Below, one piece after another: positions 35,968 to 46,002 of a DNA stretch of 64,000 nucleotides. The position numbers were made by a program, and so were the translations under genes. Location of the stretch: assembly GCA_903847975.1 (NCBI GenBank), contig CAINFC010000166.1, positions 1-64,000 of the forward strand, in the 5' to 3' direction. Every line of letters starts with the position of its first letter. Position 1 is the stretch's first letter. This DNA comes from an uncultured Acidobacteriota bacterium. GTDB lineage: Bacteria; Acidobacteriota; UBA6911; CAINFC01. Below the pieces are notes generated by a model. The model saw nothing but the letters and a program-made list of their open reading frames with translations. It searched no databases and was not told where the DNA came from.

Positions 35968-38082
35968 TCACTGCTGGGCCCGCCGGCCTTTCGTTTCCGA
36001 TAACAGCCCGCTGATGGCCCACAATTCCCAGCCACGAACCTCGCCTGCGAAGGCGATCTGACTTCCGTCCGGACTAACTGTCGGACTCATCCCTCTCATA
36101 TGGTGAGGCAGCGGGAATTTATGATAGGAGCCGCCTTGAGCCGGGAAAGATTAAAGAGCCTCCTGGCTATAAAACGCATTGAGCGCGAGCACGTGACTCC
36201 CGTCGCCCGACCAGGATAGTGGAGTGAAGAACAGGTTACGTTGTAGTTTCCTCGGGGGGCCTCCCGCGGTGGGCGCAAGCATCAAACTCCTCTTGCCTTC
36301 CTCGTTTCCGATGACGAAGGCCATTTCCTTTCCGTCGGGGGAAATCACCGGCATGACCGCAAAACCGGCCTTAAAGCGAAAGAGCTTGCGTTCCATTCCG
36401 GTCTGAAGATCGCGAGCGATCATGAGGTAGGTGCAGATCTGCTCCACGAGTGGGTCTTTATTCGGTTCGCACGGGATTGACATATCCTTTCGCGGAAGAA
36501 ATGCAGCGGTAAAATCACCTGAGAACCCAATGCTCTGCCGCGGCACATCGGAAACGGTCCAAGCGGACTTTACTTCCCCGGTTTGGCCGTCTACCTTTCG
36601 AAAAATGTGCGTCTGGTTCTGGTCCTTGCTTTGTACGGCCATAAAGCTGCGTCCGTCCGGAAACCAGCCGACATGATCGGTTTGGCTGCCGGGGACATCG
36701 TGATCCTTGCCCGTGACGAAAGAATGGACCCTGAGAACCTCCCCCAGGCCCCATTGTCTGCTCCGGAAGGAAAGCGATTTACCGTCGGGCAGCCATGCGA
36801 CGCGGCCGAAGGAGTTGCCGACAGAACGTTCGTTCACTCGCTTGGCATCCGACAGGAGCCTTCCGGTAGATGAGTCGACTCCCGCTGCGTAGATATCCAT
36901 CCGATTGTCCGCCTGTGTGTAAAACAGTGTCCCGTCGCGAGTGATCTCGACAGGATTGACGCGATGAAAGTCGGATTTCAGAAGTTCCGGTTCGCCAAGG
37001 GGCTTTCCATCCGCCACTCGAACCGACCACAATCCGGCAGAGCCGCCTCGGTCGCTCACAAACAGCACGCGGCGGCCGTCCGGAGTACACACGGGAGACT
37101 CGGTCGTGGCCGGGCCCGAGACCAGAGGAACTTCCGGGTTTCCACTTGCCGTCATGAGGTAGACGTGAGGTCCGCCCGAGTCCCGACGAGTGAACAGGAT
37201 ATAGTTGCCGTCGGGCGAGAAGCCGTGCGCTGTCAGGCCATCCTCCTCCGACCCCGATTTCAGCGGCAGTACCGGACCGTCCGGAACGGCTATCAGGACA
37301 ATTTGTCGGGACTTGTCGTACCGGTGCAATGTCCCCAACAGGAACCTGTTGCCTGGCGACCAGCCTCCCTGCTCAACATAGGAGACATCTTCTTTCCTGA
37401 ACAGGGAGCGCGGCGACGGCGGTCCGGTTGTTTGCAGGCGGATGACCCGCACTTCACAGCGGTCTTCCTGCCAGTTACACCAGTTAAAAGCCACCTGCCT
37501 GCCGTCGGGCGAGAAACGTGCCCTATTCACCCAAGCCATGGCGGGGGCCTCCCATGTCGCGCCGGTGGTGAGCCGCGATTCGATCCCCGTGGAGATTTCG
37601 TGCAGAAGCAGGTTTCCCGATTCCCAGTCCGGGAAGGCCAGGTAGCGGCCGTCATGGGATACGTGCAGGTTCGATTCAAAGTGGCCGGGTCTCTTCAGGA
37701 TCGAACGGGCCATCTGCCGCCCGCTTTGCGCGCCCGAATACAAGGCGGTCCTCGCCTGCGCGGCAGCTTCCTTCTGATCGGCGTACTCGCGCACGATGCG
37801 TTCGTAGATCTTGCGGGACTCGGCATCTCCCAGTTTCTGAAAGCACGCCGCCATCCGCAGCAGCGCCTTGGCGGCGATCGCGCGGTTGGAGCCGGAGTCG
37901 GCGACAATTTTCCGATACTGCTCGATGGCGGCTTGCAGATCGCCGTCCACCAGCTCTTTTTTGGAGGCGCATTCGAGCAGTACCTCGGCGCGGTCTACCT
38001 TCTGCGCCGTAAGAGGAGAGGTAAGAAAGAAAAGGCCGATCAGCAGACCGGCTGCTTTTTGTTTTTTCCTGCATCGGAACAT
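35968..38082 (-). pseudogene. TolB-like propeller protein with tetratricopeptide-like N-terminus, interrupted by an in-frame stop
   Basis: From ATG 38082 (AGGAG seven bases upstream) the frame encodes a signal peptide (AAGLLIGLFFLTSPLTAQ) and a helical TPR-like segment (AIEQYRKIVADSG, AAKALLRMAACFQKLGD). About ten TolB/WD40-like blades follow (HVSHDGRYLAFPDWE, GFSPDGNYILFTRRD, CTPDGRRVLFVSDRGG, VISPDGKEMAFVIGN). A TAA at 36151-36153 stops it after FYSQEAL, giving 643 residues. The same frame continues for another 60 codons with a proper final blade (MSPTVSPDGSQIAFAGE, then ELWAISGLL), ending at TGA 35968. That closing block is typical of the family, so the stop is probably a nonsense mutation. 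The truncated protein lacks the last blade and may not fold. Confidence 0.75.
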
Positions 38083-38150
38083 GTGAGTTTCTCCTTTCGT
38101 TGAAAGCTCCATATTAGGGCGTCAAAGTCAGGAGGAATGGGTCGTATGGG

Positions 38151-38485
38151 TCACGATTCGGTTTGATTTTGGCCTTCCAACCGGTAGCCCATGCCGCGAA
38201 CGCTGACCAGGTACCGGGGAGATCGCGGATCCGGCTCAATCTTCCGGCGCAAGGAGAGGCCGTGGTTGTCCACCACCCGGTCGGTGATGAAAGTGCCCGG
38301 CCCCCATACGGCATCCAGGGTCTGGTTGCAGCTGAGCAAACGGCCACGGTTGCGCACAAAATAGGCCAGCATCTTGAATTCCAGAGGGGTAGTCTCCACC
38401 CGATGTCGGTTGCGCCTCACTTCCTCCCGGGTAATGTCCACCTCCACTTCTCCAAAACGGCAGCATTCGGTTTCTTCTCCTCCCA
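38151..38485 (-). pseudogene. OmpR/PhoB-type response regulator, C-terminal DNA-binding domain only
   Basis: About 110 codons encoding a complete winged-helix output domain: FGEVEVDITREEV, TPLEFKMLAYFVRNRGRLLS, WGPGTFITDRVVDNH and the terminal YLVSVRGMGYRLEG. The receiver domain is absent. At 38485/38486 the sequence switches abruptly to a 478-base stretch that is the reverse strand of permease-gene DNA. The frame happens to stay open through that antisense DNA to 38987, so a chimeric 278-residue protein is formally possible, but its first part is not a receiver. Interpreted as a gene broken by insertion or rearrangement. Confidence 0.8.
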
Positions 38486-38963
38486 CCCGGCGGTTCGCTT
38501 CGTCCCCTTCCGGGTGCAGGAGGGAGACGATGCCAGCTGCCTGAACCTGAACCGCGTTTCCCGTCCCCGGCTCCTGGGGGTAAATCCGAGGGAGCTTGCG
38601 GATAGAAAATCGTTTTCTTTTGTCGAAACCCTGCCCTCGCTGCAGGGACAAGATACCTGGATGGCTCTGGATGAAATTCCGGCCGACGGTCCGGTGCCGG
38701 CCCTGGCCGACCAGACGGTGCTGACCTGGGCCCTGGGCAAGGCGGTGGGGGACACGCTGGAATATGTGGCCGAAGACGGGCGACCCTTCCGGATCCGGCT
38801 GGTGGCCGGTCTGGCCAACTCCATTTTTCAGGGGAGCCTGATCGTTTCGGAAAAGGCTCTTTTGCGCTACTTCCCCTCGCACAGCGGACACCGGTTTTTT
38901 CTGGCGGATGTTCCTCCGGATCAGGTGGGGAAGCTGACCGAACGGCTGTCCTGGGCCCTTTCG
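38486..38963 (+). repeat. Duplicated internal fragment of the ABC permease gene
   Basis: These 478 bases correspond without gaps to 26511-26988 of the permease gene, with only scattered substitutions by eye (for example a T-to-C-type change giving ALGKAVG in place of GLGKAVG). The sense strand keeps an open frame for part of the second periplasmic domain but has no start, ATPase or membrane segments, so it is a non-functional gene fragment. Its left edge abuts the response-regulator remnant. Its right edge (after CCCTTTCG) runs into unrelated sequence. Confidence 0.9.
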
Positions 38964-39095
38964 TTGTGGCCCTGAAAGCGCACACAATCAAAGAGGTGAA
39001 AGCCCTCTTCAAGTATGCGCTCTCCGGCTTGAAACCGGCTGTAACTGCGTCGTGGCGACACGGGGTGGGAGCAGCAGGAGGTGGAGGATCAGGCG

Positions 39096-39143
39096 GTAGG
39101 ATAATGAACTCGATTCGGCCGGGCGTTCTGGTGAGCCTGCATA
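39096..39143 (+). repeat. Second copy of the post-permease repeat segment
   Basis: GTAGGATAATGAACTCGATTCGGCCGGGCGTT and the following bases closely match 27561-27606 downstream of the intact permease gene. It lies 133 bases after the permease fragment, whereas the original pair are 573 bases apart, so material between was deleted or exchanged. No gene is supported in 38964-39370. Confidence 0.7.
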
Positions 39144-39370
39144 GTAAAGGCGAAAACCAGGCCGGGAGGAAGTTTGACGAGCTGAATGGCAGCGCGCTAA
39201 AGCAGCATCAATAGAACACACGGTGTCTGGTGACGGAATGATTGAACAAGTCTTGGGCGCGGATGAACTGTCCGCGATATCCGTTATCAAAGGCTTTGAG
39301 CGAAATGGTGCCGGCCCGGACGTTTTTGCCTACACCGGGGTCATGAACCTGAATTCTTTCATCCCCTTTC

Positions 39371-39399
39371 TTGACAACCTCCTGCGGTATATATAATAT
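39371..39399 (+). promoter_or_regulatory. Promoter of the second TonB receptor gene
   Basis: TTGACA at 39371-39376 is a consensus -35. Downstream, TATAAT (39392-39397, 15-base spacer) or the overlapping TAATAT (39394-39399, 17-base spacer) provides the -10. The coding start at 39480 gives a leader of about 75 bases. Confidence 0.65.
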
Positions 39400-39479
39400 C
39401 CACTCAGAGCCAAGCAAAGCGGATGCTGGGCAAATCCTCGTTGCGCCTTCGGCAACATCGAAAAACCAAGGGAGACACT

Positions 39480-42400
39480 ATGAGCTACAAGCATGGTATT
39501 TCGTTTTTCTCGATACTTTACCTGCTAATGGCAACGGCGGCCGGCCAGGACTACCGGGCCAGCATTTCCGGCATGATCACCGATCCCAGCGGGGCGGTTA
39601 TTCCCGGAGCCAGGGTGAAAACCATTCGTGCGGACACCAACGAAACCAAAGAGGTGGTTAGTACTCACGACGGCAACTATTCGGTGCCCTATCTCATCCC
39701 CGGTACCTATGCGGTAGAATTTTCGGCGGCCGGGTTTCAGACCATCAAGCGCAAGGACATCGTACTGCGGGTAGCCGACAAACTGAACCTCTCCGTTCAA
39801 TTAACGATCGGTGCGATAAGCCAGGAAATTACGGTGACCGGCCAGCAGGAGGTAATCGAGACCGGCTCAGCGGATCGCGGCCTGGTCTTCGATCCCATCA
39901 AGGTACAGCAATACCCGCTCAACGGACGGCAGACATACATGTTGATGTCTTTGACTCCCGGGGTCATATTTACGCAGGAGGTCTTCGGCAATACCGGATT
40001 TTCCGGAACGCGCGGATGGGATGTCAACAGCTCCTATAAAATCAATGGCGCGCGCAGCGGCCAGAATCTCTTTTTGCTGAACGGCGCCCCGATCAGCGAT
40101 GCCGGCGGGACCTGGTCCATCTCCCCCAATGTGGAAGCGGTACAGGAATTCAAGGTGATGACCAACACCTACGATTCCTCCTACGGACGTTTTGGCGGCG
40201 GGGTGGTCAACACTACTTTAAAATCCGGAACCAATAATTGGCACGGCAACATTTTCGACTTTTTCCGCAATGCCGCCCTGGATGCCAACCAGTTTCAGAA
40301 TAACATCGTCGGCTCTCCCAAAGCCAAGCACAACCAGCACCAGTGGGGTGGAGTTGTGGGCGGCCCCATCCGCAAGGACAAGGATTTCATCTTCTTCAGC
40401 TTTGAGGGTTGGCGGGAAAGAATCGGATTTCCGGCAGTGGCCAGCGTGCCCGCCATGGATCTGCGCAACGGAAAAGGCTTCGCCGCCCGCGGGTATAAGA
40501 TCTACGATCCGGCCACCACTCATGTGTGCAATCCCGCGACCGAGCCCTGTCAAGGATCGACCTACATCCGAAACCGGTTTCCCGGGGATATCATTCCGGA
40601 CAACCGTATTAGTCCCATTGGCAGAGCGGCCATCAACTACTACCCGGCTCCCAACACCAGCGGATTGGACAACAACTTCGTTGCCAGCGGCAATGTCGGC
40701 CGCTACCGCTACGACCAACCGATGGCCCGTTGGGACCATATTTTCAGCAAAACCGACAGCCTGAACGTCACCTTCACCTTCCAGCACGGTCAGGAGTACC
40801 GCGATCAGACCGGTTTCGGTCCTCCGGCCGGGAGCGGGGATGTGGGATCGGAGCGTACCCAGCAATCCTATATCACCGCCTGGACTCATGTCTTTTCGCC
40901 CACCATGGTTCTGGATGTGCGCGGTTCCTACGGCCGATTCACCTCCATGTTCCCCCGCTACACCGATTTTGACCTGACCTGGGACAAAATCGGCATGACC
41001 GGAATGACCAAAGCTCCCACCTGGGAGAAGAACACGGTCCCACGCTTCGACTTGACCGGTTTCACCAACCTGTTTGCCTGCTGCGGTACCATGCGCTCCT
41101 GGAACACATACAACCAGGCCAATTTCACTCCCAGCCTGACCAAGACTTTCAGCCGCCACACACTGCGCACCGGCTTCGAGATTAACTATGTTACTCGGGG
41201 CGATATCAGTCCGGGGTATTCCAACGGCAACTTCACCTTCAACCAGACATGGACCCGCCAGCTTAGCGGCAGCGGCCAGGGTACCTATGACGGCAGCACA
41301 ATCGCCAGCTTGTTGCTGGGAGTTCCAGCCAGTGGCTCGATCGACTGGAACGACAGCACCTACCGCAGCCGCCCCTACTACGGCCTGTACGTTCAGGATG
41401 ACTGGCGCCTCAATTCCCGTATCACCCTGAATCTCGGCCTGCGCTGGGAAGTTCAGGTTCCCTGGCTGGAACGATTCAACCGGGCCACGCGCGGTTTCGA
41501 TTTGTCCACCAAGAATCCTTACAGTGACGCGGTGTTGGCTGTCTGGGCCAAATATAAAACGGAATACGATGCCCGGAATCCCAAGTACCCCTATCCCGCT
41601 CCCCCATCCAAACTGGTCGGCGGCTATCTGTTCGCCGGAGTCGGCGGCCAGCCCAGCCGGCTGTATGATACCGACTGGACCAACATCGCTCCGCGCATCG
41701 GCCTGGCCTGGCGCGTTACCAATAAGACCGTTATCCGCACCGGGGCGGGAGTTTTTTACATGTCTCCCACTCAGACCGGAGTGGCCCAGGGATTTAACCA
41801 GTCTACCCCTTATACCAGTTCGTTGGACGGCATGACGCCATCCGCTGGCCTCACCGGGCCCTATTCCCTGCAGAATCCGTTCCCCAACGGGCTCAGCCCT
41901 GCGGTGAAGTCCTCTCTGGGACTGGCCACCAGCGTCGGAAACGGCGTCAGTTTCGATCCTTCCGGATTCAAGATCCCGCGCACCTACCAGTATTCCTTCG
42001 GGATCCAGCGCGAACTGCCCCACCGTATCATGGTGGAGGCCTCCTTTGCCGGCAACTACCAGATCTACATCAACTTCAGCCAAAATCAGAACAACTGGAG
42101 CCTGGAGGATAACAATAAGGGGTATGCAGACAACTCCTACTTGAGTCGTACACTTGCCAATCCGTTTTACGACATTCTGCCGCGAACCTCCAGCCTGGGG
42201 GGCAGCCCAACGGTCAGTGCCGCCAATCTGCTTCGCCCCAACCCCATTTTTCAAGGTATTACCAACAACCTGGTACAAAAAGGTCACTATCGCTCCGATG
42301 CGTTCCAGGCCAAGGTGGAAAAGCGGATGCTGGGGGGGAGCAATCACGTTCTGACCTGGGTCCTCTCCTATACTTTCGCCAAAGCGTACGAGGCCAATCA

Positions 42401-42971
42401 TCGGTTGAACGATTGGAATGTAGCGGAGCCTTTGATTTACGAGTTGGACAACACCGACAAGCCTCACAACTTCTCCTTCAGCGGTGTTTGGGATCTTCCT
42501 TTCGGTACCAATCGAAAAATCAACTTTACCCATCCGGTGGCCAATACCATACTGGGCAACTGGCGCTTTGACTGGATCCTTACCTACCTGTCCGGATACC
42601 CGGTCAGCTGGCCCAATCTGCAAAACAGTTGCGGCGAATGGCATGTCGCAAAGCAGACCGAGGACAGCTGGTTCAACAACGACAAGTCCTGCTATAAAAC
42701 CTGGCCGTCGTACAACCTGCGCACCATTCCGGACCGCTTCCCCGATATCCGCAATCCGGCGGCACCGCAGTTAAATATCGCTCTGGAGAAGACCTTTAAA
42801 TTCTCCGAACGGTACCGATTCCAATTCCGCGGGGAATCCTTCAATGTGACCAACACCCCGATACGACCCGGTCCGAACACGGATTTCAACAGTACTTCCT
42901 TCGGAAAGCTGACCAGGATGCAGAACAACTTCCCCCGGGTGATCCAGTTCGCCGCCAAGTGGTTCTTTTAA
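39480..42971 (+). CDS. TonB-dependent receptor with carboxypeptidase-regulatory-like domain
   Basis: 1163 residues from ATG 39480, which has AGGGAG upstream and gives a signal peptide (ISFFSILYLLMATAAGQ). A carboxypeptidase-regulatory-like domain covers about 25-110 (SGMITDPSGAVIPGARVK, YLIPGTYAVEFSAAGFQ). A plug region follows (YPLNGRQTYMLMSLTPGV, YKINGARSGQNLFLLNG, YGRFGGGVVNTTLKSGTNNW). The barrel continues to a terminal Phe (FAAKWFF). It is longer than the receptor at 419-3604 and distinct from it, with an Asn/Tyr-rich barrel. No SusD-like partner is adjacent. Ligand unknown; a large carbohydrate or peptide is likely by family. Confidence 0.93.
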   Translation: MSYKHGISFFSILYLLMATAAGQDYRASISGMITDPSGAVIPGARVKTIRADTNETKEVVSTHDGNYSVPYLIPGTYAVEFSAAGFQTIKRKDIVLRVADKLNLSVQLTIGAISQEITVTGQQEVIETGSADRGLVFDPIKVQQYPLNGRQTYMLMSLTPGVIFTQEVFGNTGFSGTRGWDVNSSYKINGARSGQNLFLLNGAPISDAGGTWSISPNVEAVQEFKVMTNTYDSSYGRFGGGVVNTTLKSGTNNWHGNIFDFFRNAALDANQFQNNIVGSPKAKHNQHQWGGVVGGPIRKDKDFIFFSFEGWRERIGFPAVASVPAMDLRNGKGFAARGYKIYDPATTHVCNPATEPCQGSTYIRNRFPGDIIPDNRISPIGRAAINYYPAPNTSGLDNNFVASGNVGRYRYDQPMARWDHIFSKTDSLNVTFTFQHGQEYRDQTGFGPPAGSGDVGSERTQQSYITAWTHVFSPTMVLDVRGSYGRFTSMFPRYTDFDLTWDKIGMTGMTKAPTWEKNTVPRFDLTGFTNLFACCGTMRSWNTYNQANFTPSLTKTFSRHTLRTGFEINYVTRGDISPGYSNGNFTFNQTWTRQLSGSGQGTYDGSTIASLLLGVPASGSIDWNDSTYRSRPYYGLYVQDDWRLNSRITLNLGLRWEVQVPWLERFNRATRGFDLSTKNPYSDAVLAVWAKYKTEYDARNPKYPYPAPPSKLVGGYLFAGVGGQPSRLYDTDWTNIAPRIGLAWRVTNKTVIRTGAGVFYMSPTQTGVAQGFNQSTPYTSSLDGMTPSAGLTGPYSLQNPFPNGLSPAVKSSLGLATSVGNGVSFDPSGFKIPRTYQYSFGIQRELPHRIMVEASFAGNYQIYINFSQNQNNWSLEDNNKGYADNSYLSRTLANPFYDILPRTSSLGGSPTVSAANLLRPNPIFQGITNNLVQKGHYRSDAFQAKVEKRMLGGSNHVLTWVLSYTFAKAYEANHRLNDWNVAEPLIYELDNTDKPHNFSFSGVWDLPFGTNRKINFTHPVANTILGNWRFDWILTYLSGYPVSWPNLQNSCGEWHVAKQTEDSWFNNDKSCYKTWPSYNLRTIPDRFPDIRNPAAPQLNIALEKTFKFSERYRFQFRGESFNVTNTPIRPGPNTDFNSTSFGKLTRMQNNFPRVIQFAAKWFF

Positions 42972-43205
42972 AGAAAAAGGCGAGGGTGCCGGAGGGAACA
43001 GGTGGTTTTCCCCGGAGAGAGGCAGGGGAAAGGAGCCGATTCTGTCCTGGGGCTGTCCATGATGGCTTCGTAAAAAGTTTTGGGATTCAGTATCCAGAAG
43101 ATAGAATTCATAATAGGGGTAACCTATAGAAAATATGTCTTTTAGATTCTGGATTCTGGCGACTGCATTCTGACTTCCTGTTTTTCTTTTTGCGAACCCA
43201 TCATG

Positions 43206-43211
43206 TATAAT
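43206..43211 (+). promoter_or_regulatory. -10 element upstream of the PQQ-like gene at 43240
   Basis: A perfect TATAAT sits 28 bases before the start codon in an AT-rich stretch. The matching -35 (about 43183-43188) is poor, so only the -10 is called. The gap 42972-43239 also holds GATGGCTTCGTAAAAAGT (43061-43078), a short motif repeated near 23-40 (reverse strand) and 61107. Confidence 0.45.
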
Positions 43212-43239
43212 CGGTCCAACCTTAACAACGAGGAGTCTA

Positions 43240-44580
43240 ATGAAACAGTTCGTGGCAGCGATTTTGGGGTGTGCCCTCCTGGTCGGAGGTCTGCTGGGGG
43301 CGGAGAAATCTCCGGAGTATCTGAATTCCTGGCCGCAATGGCGCGGCCCGATGGCGAACGGAGTCGCACCGGCAGGGAATCCCCCGGTCGAATGGAGCGA
43401 AACCAGGAATATCGCCTGGAAGGTGGCCCTCCCCGGAAAAGGGCACTCCACGCCGATCATCTGGGGGAATCAGATATTTATTCAGGCTGCGGTGGAAACC
43501 GAAAAGGCCGCCGCCGCTGCTCCGGGCAACGCCGCGCCGGAGCAACGAATCATGCGGATGCCGGTCAACCGCGCGAGCAAGGTCCATCGTTTCGTCCTGC
43601 TGTCGCTCGATCGCCAGAGCGGGAAAGTTCTCTGGGAGCGTACGGTTCGCGAAGGTCGTCCCGAGGAGGGAACCCACGAGTTCGGCAGCTGGGCCTCGGC
43701 CTCCCCGGTGACCGACGGAGAGAACCTTTATGCTTTCTTCGGGTCGCGCGGCCTGTACTGCTTCGACCTGAAGGGCAAGCTGCTTTGGGAGCGCGATTTC
43801 GGGAAAATGTCCATCAAAATGGAATTCGGGGAGGGAAGCTCCCCGGCGCTCTACAAGGATAAAGTGATCGTCACCTGGGATCATGAAGGGCCCTCCTTTA
43901 TCACCGTGCTGGATAAAAAGACCGGCAAGGAGCTGTGGAAGGTGGACCGCGAGGAGAAGACCAGCTGGGCGAGCCCCTTCGTGGTGGAAACCGGGGGAAA
44001 GGCCCAGGTGGTCACCAGTGCCACCCAGCGCATCCGCAGCTATGACCCGGAGACCGGGCAGCTGATCTGGCAGTGCGGCGGGATGACCGCCAATGTGATT
44101 CCCATGCCCGTGGAGTCCAACGGGATCGTTTACCTGATGAGCGGGTTTCGCGGAAATGCCCTCCTGGCAATCCGCCTGGCGGAAGCCAGGGGGGACATCA
44201 CCGATTCGGCGGCCATCGTCTGGAAAACCTCCAGCGATACGCCCTATACCCCTTCGCCGCTGCTTTACCAGGACAGGCTATATTTCCTGAAGGCCAACAA
44301 CGGCATTCTCTCCTGCCTGGAGGCCAGGGACGGGAAGCCCAATTACAGCAACCAGAGGCTGGAGGGAATCGCCAATATTTTTACCTCGCCCGTGGCGGCG
44401 GACAACCGGATTTATATCGTCGGGCAGAACGGAACCATGTACGTCGTCCGGACCGGGCCTGCCTTCGAGGTTCTGTCCAAAAACAGCCTGGAGGATAACT
44501 TCATCGCTTCCCCGGCCATCGTCGGGAAGCAGCTCTTTCTGCGGGGCTACAAAAACCTCTACTGCGTCGAGCTAAAGTGA
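43240..44580 (+). CDS. Secreted PQQ-like beta-propeller protein
   Basis: 446 residues with a signal peptide (MKQFVAAILGCALLVGGLLGA) and a GAGGAG ribosome site. The propeller begins SWPQWRGPMANGVAP and carries blades such as SLDRQSGKVLWERTV, CFDLKGKLLWERDF, VLDKKTGKELWKVD and SYDPETGQLIWQCGG. A Pro/Ala-rich insertion lies near residue 90-105. It resembles the propellers of the 7.6-20.5 kb cluster but stands alone, after the second TonB receptor. Its last 9 bases overlap the convergent HD-GYP gene. A scaffold or binding role is probable; no dehydrogenase residues are recognised. Confidence 0.83.
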   Translation: MKQFVAAILGCALLVGGLLGAEKSPEYLNSWPQWRGPMANGVAPAGNPPVEWSETRNIAWKVALPGKGHSTPIIWGNQIFIQAAVETEKAAAAAPGNAAPEQRIMRMPVNRASKVHRFVLLSLDRQSGKVLWERTVREGRPEEGTHEFGSWASASPVTDGENLYAFFGSRGLYCFDLKGKLLWERDFGKMSIKMEFGEGSSPALYKDKVIVTWDHEGPSFITVLDKKTGKELWKVDREEKTSWASPFVVETGGKAQVVTSATQRIRSYDPETGQLIWQCGGMTANVIPMPVESNGIVYLMSGFRGNALLAIRLAEARGDITDSAAIVWKTSSDTPYTPSPLLYQDRLYFLKANNGILSCLEARDGKPNYSNQRLEGIANIFTSPVAADNRIYIVGQNGTMYVVRTGPAFEVLSKNSLEDNFIASPAIVGKQLFLRGYKNLYCVELK

Positions 44581-45885
44581 GGGGAGATTTTCGCCGGCGT
44601 GCAGGTCGTTCAGAAAGACGGCCATGGGATCGAATCCGTATTTATCTACGGACTCGATTCCGGTAATCTGCAGGCGGGTCCCGCGCGGAGTGGGGTGGCT
44701 CAGATCGAGGTCGTACTTGGGAACCGGACGCTCCGACCTTCCGTCGTAAATAATCCGCACCGTGGGCAGCATCCGGTTCTCCCGGTTGGAGCGGATCACA
44801 AAACCGATCGCCCCGTTGGACAGGGAAACCAGCGAACCCACCGGATAGACGCCCAGGAACTTGATGAACTGCTCCACCAGCTCCGGATTCAGAAAGGTGG
44901 TGCGCATCTCGTAGATCTGCCGCAGGGCCTCGGTCGGCTCCAGGGGCGGACGATAGGGGCGCGGGGAAATCGCGGCATCGTACATGTCGGCTATCGCCGC
45001 CATCTGGCCGTACCAGGAGATCTCCGCGCTCTCCACGTGGTTGGGGTAGCCGGATCCGTCGCAGCGCTCGTGGTGCTGCAGGGCCACCTGCACGGCAATC
45101 TTGGGAATGGCCGGGGTTCTTTCCAGGATGCGCCGGCCGTATTCCACGTGCTTCTGAATCAGATTGTATTCCTCGTTGGTCAGCTTTTCTTTCTTGTTGA
45201 GCAGCCCGGCAGGCAGCTGCATCTTGCCGACATCGTGCAGCAGACCGCCCATGCCTACCTTGCGCAGGGTCAGATCGTCCATCCCGTATTCCTTGCAAAA
45301 GGCGATGAGCAGTGCGCAGACTCCCACGGAGTGCTGGTAGGTATAGCGGTCCCAGTTTTTTATGCGGCTCAGCCCGATCAGGGCATCCGGCGTCTGCAGG
45401 ATGGAATCGGTGATGGTTCCGACGGCCTGCTGCACCTTCTGGTCGTTGAGCGGGGCGCCGGACCGGACTTCGGACATGACGTCTTCGATGACCCGTTGGG
45501 TCTCGCCGAGAACCTTGCGGGCGGTCTGAATTTCCTTTTGCAGCGGAATGGGGTAATGAAAAGAATTTTCCACCGCCATCGGTATAGCGGTTTTCCCGCT
45601 CAGGGAGGCGGCCGCATGAAGGGTCTGCGATCCTGCGGTGGCCGTTTTAAGGAGAGGGTAAGCGGAAGAGGGTGCTGTCGCGCCAGCCGGGACGGCAGCA
45701 ATGTCCAGGCCCCGGCCGGTATCGATTTCCACTTCCTTGATGCCGCTCTGGATCAGCTTTTGCAGTGTTTTCGGGTTGTCCAGCAAAAAGCGGTTGAACA
45801 GAAAAGAGTGCTGGTACCACTTCCGATGAAGGCTGTTGACAAACATTCCCAGCCGCAACTGGTCTGTCCGAATGGTTTTGATCAT
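44572..45885 (-). CDS. HD-GYP domain c-di-GMP phosphodiesterase-like protein
   Basis: 437 residues. The N-terminus (residues 1-60, TDQLRLGMFVNSL) matches the DUF3391-type domain that precedes many HD-GYP proteins. The HD-GYP domain spans about 185-370, with the metal-site motif LLHDVGKMQLP, the HHERCDGSGYP signature and AAIADMYDA. All metal-binding residues look intact, so hydrolysis of c-di-GMP to pGpG or GMP is expected. No receiver or membrane segments. It overlaps the convergent propeller gene by 9 bases at the stop codons. Together with the diguanylate cyclase at 21970-23310 it gives this locus both arms of c-di-GMP turnover. Confidence 0.92.
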   Translation of the reverse strand: MIKTIRTDQLRLGMFVNSLHRKWYQHSFLFNRFLLDNPKTLQKLIQSGIKEVEIDTGRGLDIAAVPAGATAPSSAYPLLKTATAGSQTLHAAASLSGKTAIPMAVENSFHYPIPLQKEIQTARKVLGETQRVIEDVMSEVRSGAPLNDQKVQQAVGTITDSILQTPDALIGLSRIKNWDRYTYQHSVGVCALLIAFCKEYGMDDLTLRKVGMGGLLHDVGKMQLPAGLLNKKEKLTNEEYNLIQKHVEYGRRILERTPAIPKIAVQVALQHHERCDGSGYPNHVESAEISWYGQMAAIADMYDAAISPRPYRPPLEPTEALRQIYEMRTTFLNPELVEQFIKFLGVYPVGSLVSLSNGAIGFVIRSNRENRMLPTVRIIYDGRSERPVPKYDLDLSHPTPRGTRLQITGIESVDKYGFDPMAVFLNDLHAGENLPSL

Positions 45886-46002
45886 ATTCGATTCTGGCGC
45901 CGGAGCCGCTATAGCAACTGAAACTCTAGATTTCCCGCGAAAACTCCGTTGTGATCTGTGCTACATCTCTCTCGATTTGCACCTGTCAATTGTATTAGAT
46001 GC

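Noticed and set aside
38486-38963. Insertion sequence or transposon
   Set aside because: The segment is a plain copy of permease coding DNA without transposase, terminal inverted repeats or visible target duplication.
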